A stretch of DNA of 9,232 bases from positions 1-9,232 of the forward strand of contig JBKKCR010000170.1 in NCBI GenBank assembly GCA_046712825.1, read 5' to 3'. Made by a program: the position numbers and the translations under genes. This document shows, one piece after another, positions 7,296 through 9,232 of this stretch (positions within the stretch are counted from its first letter, which is position 1; each line of letters starts with the position of its first letter). Source of the stretch: DATFGK01 sp046712825. GTDB lineage: Bacteria > Actinomycetota > AC-67. Below the pieces are notes generated by a model, which did not search any database, was not told the DNA's origin, and saw only the letters and a program-made list of their open reading frames with translations.

Positions 7296-8089
7296 GCATC
7301 CTCAGCGCTACCGGGATCATGGTGCGCTTCGGCGGACTCGTCGCCGTTGCCGATGCAACGCTCGCCGTGCCGGAAAAGGGCTTGACGGGACTCATCGGCC
7401 CCAACGGTGCCGGCAAAACCACCCTGTTCAATGCGATCTCAGGCTTCATCGCGCCGACGCGGGGCACGCTCAGTTTCGCCGGGCGAGACGTCACCAAGAT
7501 GTCGCCGTCACGGCGTGCGAAGCTCGGCATCGGACGAACGTTCCAGAAGCTCGAGCTGTTCGCTCGGATGTCGGTGTTCGATAACTTGATGGTGGCGGCT
7601 GAAGCGGCGGCGAGCCGGTTGGATGTCGCATCGGACATCCTGCACCTGCCCCGCCGCGCGAAGGAAGAGCGCCGGTGCGCGACGATCGCCGAGAAGGTCC
7701 TGCGGGAGCTCGGTCTCGAGTGGGCTCGCGATAACCGCGCCTCCGATCTCCCGGTCGGTACGGCGCGCACGCTTGAGCTCGCCCGAGCCCTGTGCACCGA
7801 TCCGAAGCTGTTGCTGCTCGACGAGCCGTCGTCCGGGCTGGACACATCCGAGACCCGCCAGTTCGGGAAGCTCCTCCAGCGCATAAACGGCGAGCGCGAG
7901 GTCGCGATCTTGCTCGTCGAGCACGACATGGATCTCGTTATGGAGGTCTGCAAAGAGATCTACGTGCTCGATTTCGGCCGCTTGATCGCGCACGGCACTC
8001 CCAAGGAGATCGCCGGCGATCCCACCGTGCGCACGGCCTATCTCGGAGAGGAGGGCGATGAGGCCGCTACTCCGGCTGCGGAACGTTGA
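7292..8089 (+). CDS. livG: LivG-type ABC transporter ATPase
   Basis: This 265-residue cytoplasmic ATPase should power import with LivF. It has Walker A GPNGAGKT (36-43), Q-loop GRTFQKLELF (Q85), Walker B LLLLDEP (173-179) with catalytic Glu178, a D-loop SGLD, and the switch His in LLVEHDMDLVMEV (H211). The LivG hallmark insertion between Q-loop and signature is present, with the C-terminal AYLGEEGDE typical of the family. The ABC signature is degenerate: DLPVGTARTLELARAL (152-167) replaces LSGGQ, keeping only the Leu and Gly. E. coli LivG is also non-canonical here, and Liv homologues with LP-type signatures are, as I recall, common, so this is probably functional rather than decayed. The gene overlaps livHM (ATGA) and livF (32 bp), giving tight stoichiometric coupling. 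Confidence 0.95.
   Translation: MSILSATGIMVRFGGLVAVADATLAVPEKGLTGLIGPNGAGKTTLFNAISGFIAPTRGTLSFAGRDVTKMSPSRRAKLGIGRTFQKLELFARMSVFDNLMVAAEAAASRLDVASDILHLPRRAKEERRCATIAEKVLRELGLEWARDNRASDLPVGTARTLELARALCTDPKLLLLDEPSSGLDTSETRQFGKLLQRINGEREVAILLVEHDMDLVMEVCKEIYVLDFGRLIAHGTPKEIAGDPTVRTAYLGEEGDEAATPAAER
8049..8054 (+). promoter_or_regulatory. Ribosome binding site for livF
   Basis: A perfect AGGAGG ends 3 nt before the ATG at 8058, within the last codons of livG. It fixes the livF start despite the 32-bp overlap. Confidence 0.65.
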
Positions 8090-8786
8090 CGCGAGCTACG
8101 GACGATTCGTCGCGCTGTCGAACGTTTCGCTGATCGTCCCCGAGGGCGCCGTCGTGGCGTTGCTCGGCCCGAACGGGGCCGGGAAGACCACGATGCTGCG
8201 CACGATCTCCGGGATGCTGTCGCCGGCGGCCGGCCGCATCGAGTTCGACGGGGTTCGGATCGACCGTCTCCCTGATCACCGCATCGCGAAACTCGGTCTC
8301 GCGCACATCCCAGAGGGACGCGGGATCTTCCCCGGCCTCTCGGTGCGCGAGAACCTGCTGATGGCGGGCTACGTCTCACGGAACGGCGAGGAGCGCCTCA
8401 GCCGGGTCTTCGAGCTCTTTCCGGTGCTCGAGAAACGGCGGTCGCAGACGGCCGGAACGCTTTCGGGCGGGGAGCAGCAGATGCTGTCACTTGCTCGTGC
8501 CGTTCTGATCAGCCCGCGGATGCTGATGATCGACGAGCTATCGCTCGGCCTCGCCCCGCGTCTCGTCTCGCAGCTTTTCGACAACGTGCAAGCGATCCGC
8601 GACGCCGGCACGACCATCCTTCTCGTCGAGCAGTACGTCCGTCACGCGCTCCGATTGGCCGACGTCGTGGTGATCCTGCACAAGGGAAAGGTGCGCTTCA
8701 TCGGCGAGCCCGGCGAGCTCGAGCACGACGAGACTCTGGTCGAGTCGTACCTGGGCACCTCGGGAGCGGAGAGCCTCAGCTCGTAG
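8058..8786 (+). CDS. livF: LivF-type ABC transporter ATPase
   Basis: This is the second ATPase of the importer, 242 residues, cytoplasmic. Motifs are Walker A GPNGAGKT (37-44), the LivF-typical IPEGRGIFPGLSVREN (84-99) where Glu86 occupies the usual Q-loop position, a canonical LSGGEQQ signature (135-141), and Walker B MLMIDE (155-160) with catalytic Glu160. This runs into LSLGLAP, so Leu stands where most family members have Pro after the Glu. The switch His is Gln191 in LLVEQ, which is normal for LivF. With LivG it should form a heterodimer whose two ATP sites differ. The last gene of the plus-strand unit, it ends 3 bp from the stop of the convergent crotonase gene, with no terminator visible between them. 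Confidence 0.95.
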   Translation: MRPLLRLRNVDASYGRFVALSNVSLIVPEGAVVALLGPNGAGKTTMLRTISGMLSPAAGRIEFDGVRIDRLPDHRIAKLGLAHIPEGRGIFPGLSVRENLLMAGYVSRNGEERLSRVFELFPVLEKRRSQTAGTLSGGEQQMLSLARAVLISPRMLMIDELSLGLAPRLVSQLFDNVQAIRDAGTTILLVEQYVRHALRLADVVVILHKGKVRFIGEPGELEHDETLVESYLGTSGAESLSS

Positions 8787-8789
8787 CGG

Positions 8790-9232
8790 CTAGCGCAGGC
8801 GCCACTTCGGCCGATCGCCGCGCTCGAAGGCCTTCTGACCTTCGCGCAGCGAATCCTGGTTGGTGCCCATCTTCACGAAGGTGTATCCGAGTTCCAGCGC
8901 TTGCGAGCGCGGCAGGTCCCGCGCTGCCCACAGCGCGCGCAGGGTGCCCTGCACCGCGAGCGGTGGCTTTTCGGCGATGCGCTCTGCCACCCAGCCGGCC
9001 GCTTCGGGAAGCTGTTCGAGCGGCACGACCTCGCTCACCAAACCGATCTCGTAGGCGCGCTTCGCCGACATCCGCTCGTCGTTTCCGAGCAGCTGCATCC
9101 GGACCACCTCGCCGAACGGCATCTTGTAGACCATGTGCATCGACTCGAAGGACGACGTCATCCCGTAGGTGACGTGCGGGTCGAAGAAGGTCGCGTTCTC
9201 GGACGCCACGATGATGTCGCACTCGCCGAGCA
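8790..9232 (-). CDS. Enoyl-CoA hydratase/isomerase (crotonase) family protein, 3' part
   Basis: The minus-strand frame is open to the window edge, so the N-terminal half is missing; 146 complete residues are visible. The first ones, LGECDIIVASENATFFDPHV, align without gaps to the crotonase core around rat hydratase Cys149-Glu164. GLVSEVVPLEQLPEAAGWVA (visible residues about 63-82) is the typical later helix, followed by a C-terminal segment ending KWRLR. The family acts on acyl-CoA double bonds in beta-oxidation and related pathways. At the position of the rat Glu164 acid/base, the residue is His19 (DPHV). The position of Glu144 falls two residues beyond the edge and cannot be read. The DPHV form occurs, to my knowledge, in many EchA-like actinobacterial paralogues, so the exact reaction is open. 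The gene converges on livF and is therefore transcribed separately from the transporter. Confidence 0.88.
   Translation of the reverse strand, partial: LGECDIIVASENATFFDPHVTYGMTSSFESMHMVYKMPFGEVVRMQLLGNDERMSAKRAYEIGLVSEVVPLEQLPEAAGWVAERIAEKPPLAVQGTLRALWAARDLPRSQALELGYTFVKMGTNQDSLREGQKAFERGDRPKWRLR

Noticed and set aside
1..9232. tRNA/rRNA genes, CRISPR arrays, insertion sequences or integration sites
   Set aside because: I saw no tandem spaced repeats, transposase motifs, terminal inverted repeats or tRNA-like sequences, and nearly all bases are taken by coherent coding genes.

Overview
The window is GC-rich, with a strong G/C preference at third codon positions, and densely packed. It carries a branched-chain-amino-acid-type (HAAT/Liv family) ABC transporter flanked by CoA-thioester metabolism genes. 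A fused LivH-LivM permease, GTG and ATG starts, overlapping genes and a lipoprotein binding protein with a Pro/Gly tether all point to a member of the Actinomycetota, possibly an uncultured soil or aquatic lineage. That assignment is an inference from style; no rRNA or marker gene is present.

Layout, plus strand: the last 18 codons of an unknown gene (1-57); an AMP-forming acyl-CoA synthetase (54-1556) overlapping it by 4 bp; a 110-bp spacer with a weak hairpin and a purine-rich leader (1557-1666); a Liv-type substrate-binding lipoprotein (1667-3232); an unrecognised secreted protein anchored by a C-terminal membrane helix (3241-4737); a small two-helix membrane protein ending in an Ada-like HX3C...CX2C zinc-site domain (4713-5354); the fused LivHM permease (5370-7295); the LivG ATPase (7292-8089); and the LivF ATPase (8058-8786). 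On the minus strand, the 3' part of a crotonase/enoyl-CoA hydratase-family gene (8790-9232) converges on livF with only 3 bp between the stop codons.

The five genes from the lipoprotein to livF, plus the two unexplained membrane proteins, are spaced by 15 bp or less or overlap, so they look like one transcription unit with translational coupling. A reasonable model is that the lipoprotein captures a ligand outside the cell, LivHM-LivG-LivF import it, and the synthetase and crotonase activate and process it as a CoA thioester. The ligand would then more likely be a carboxylic acid (fatty, aromatic or steroid-derived) than leucine; this is context inference only.

The least explained content is the pair of membrane proteins between the binding protein and the permease. 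Other points worth a look are the ten-cysteine binding domain, the asymmetric LivG/LivF ATP sites, and the crotonase with His where the classical hydratase Glu sits.
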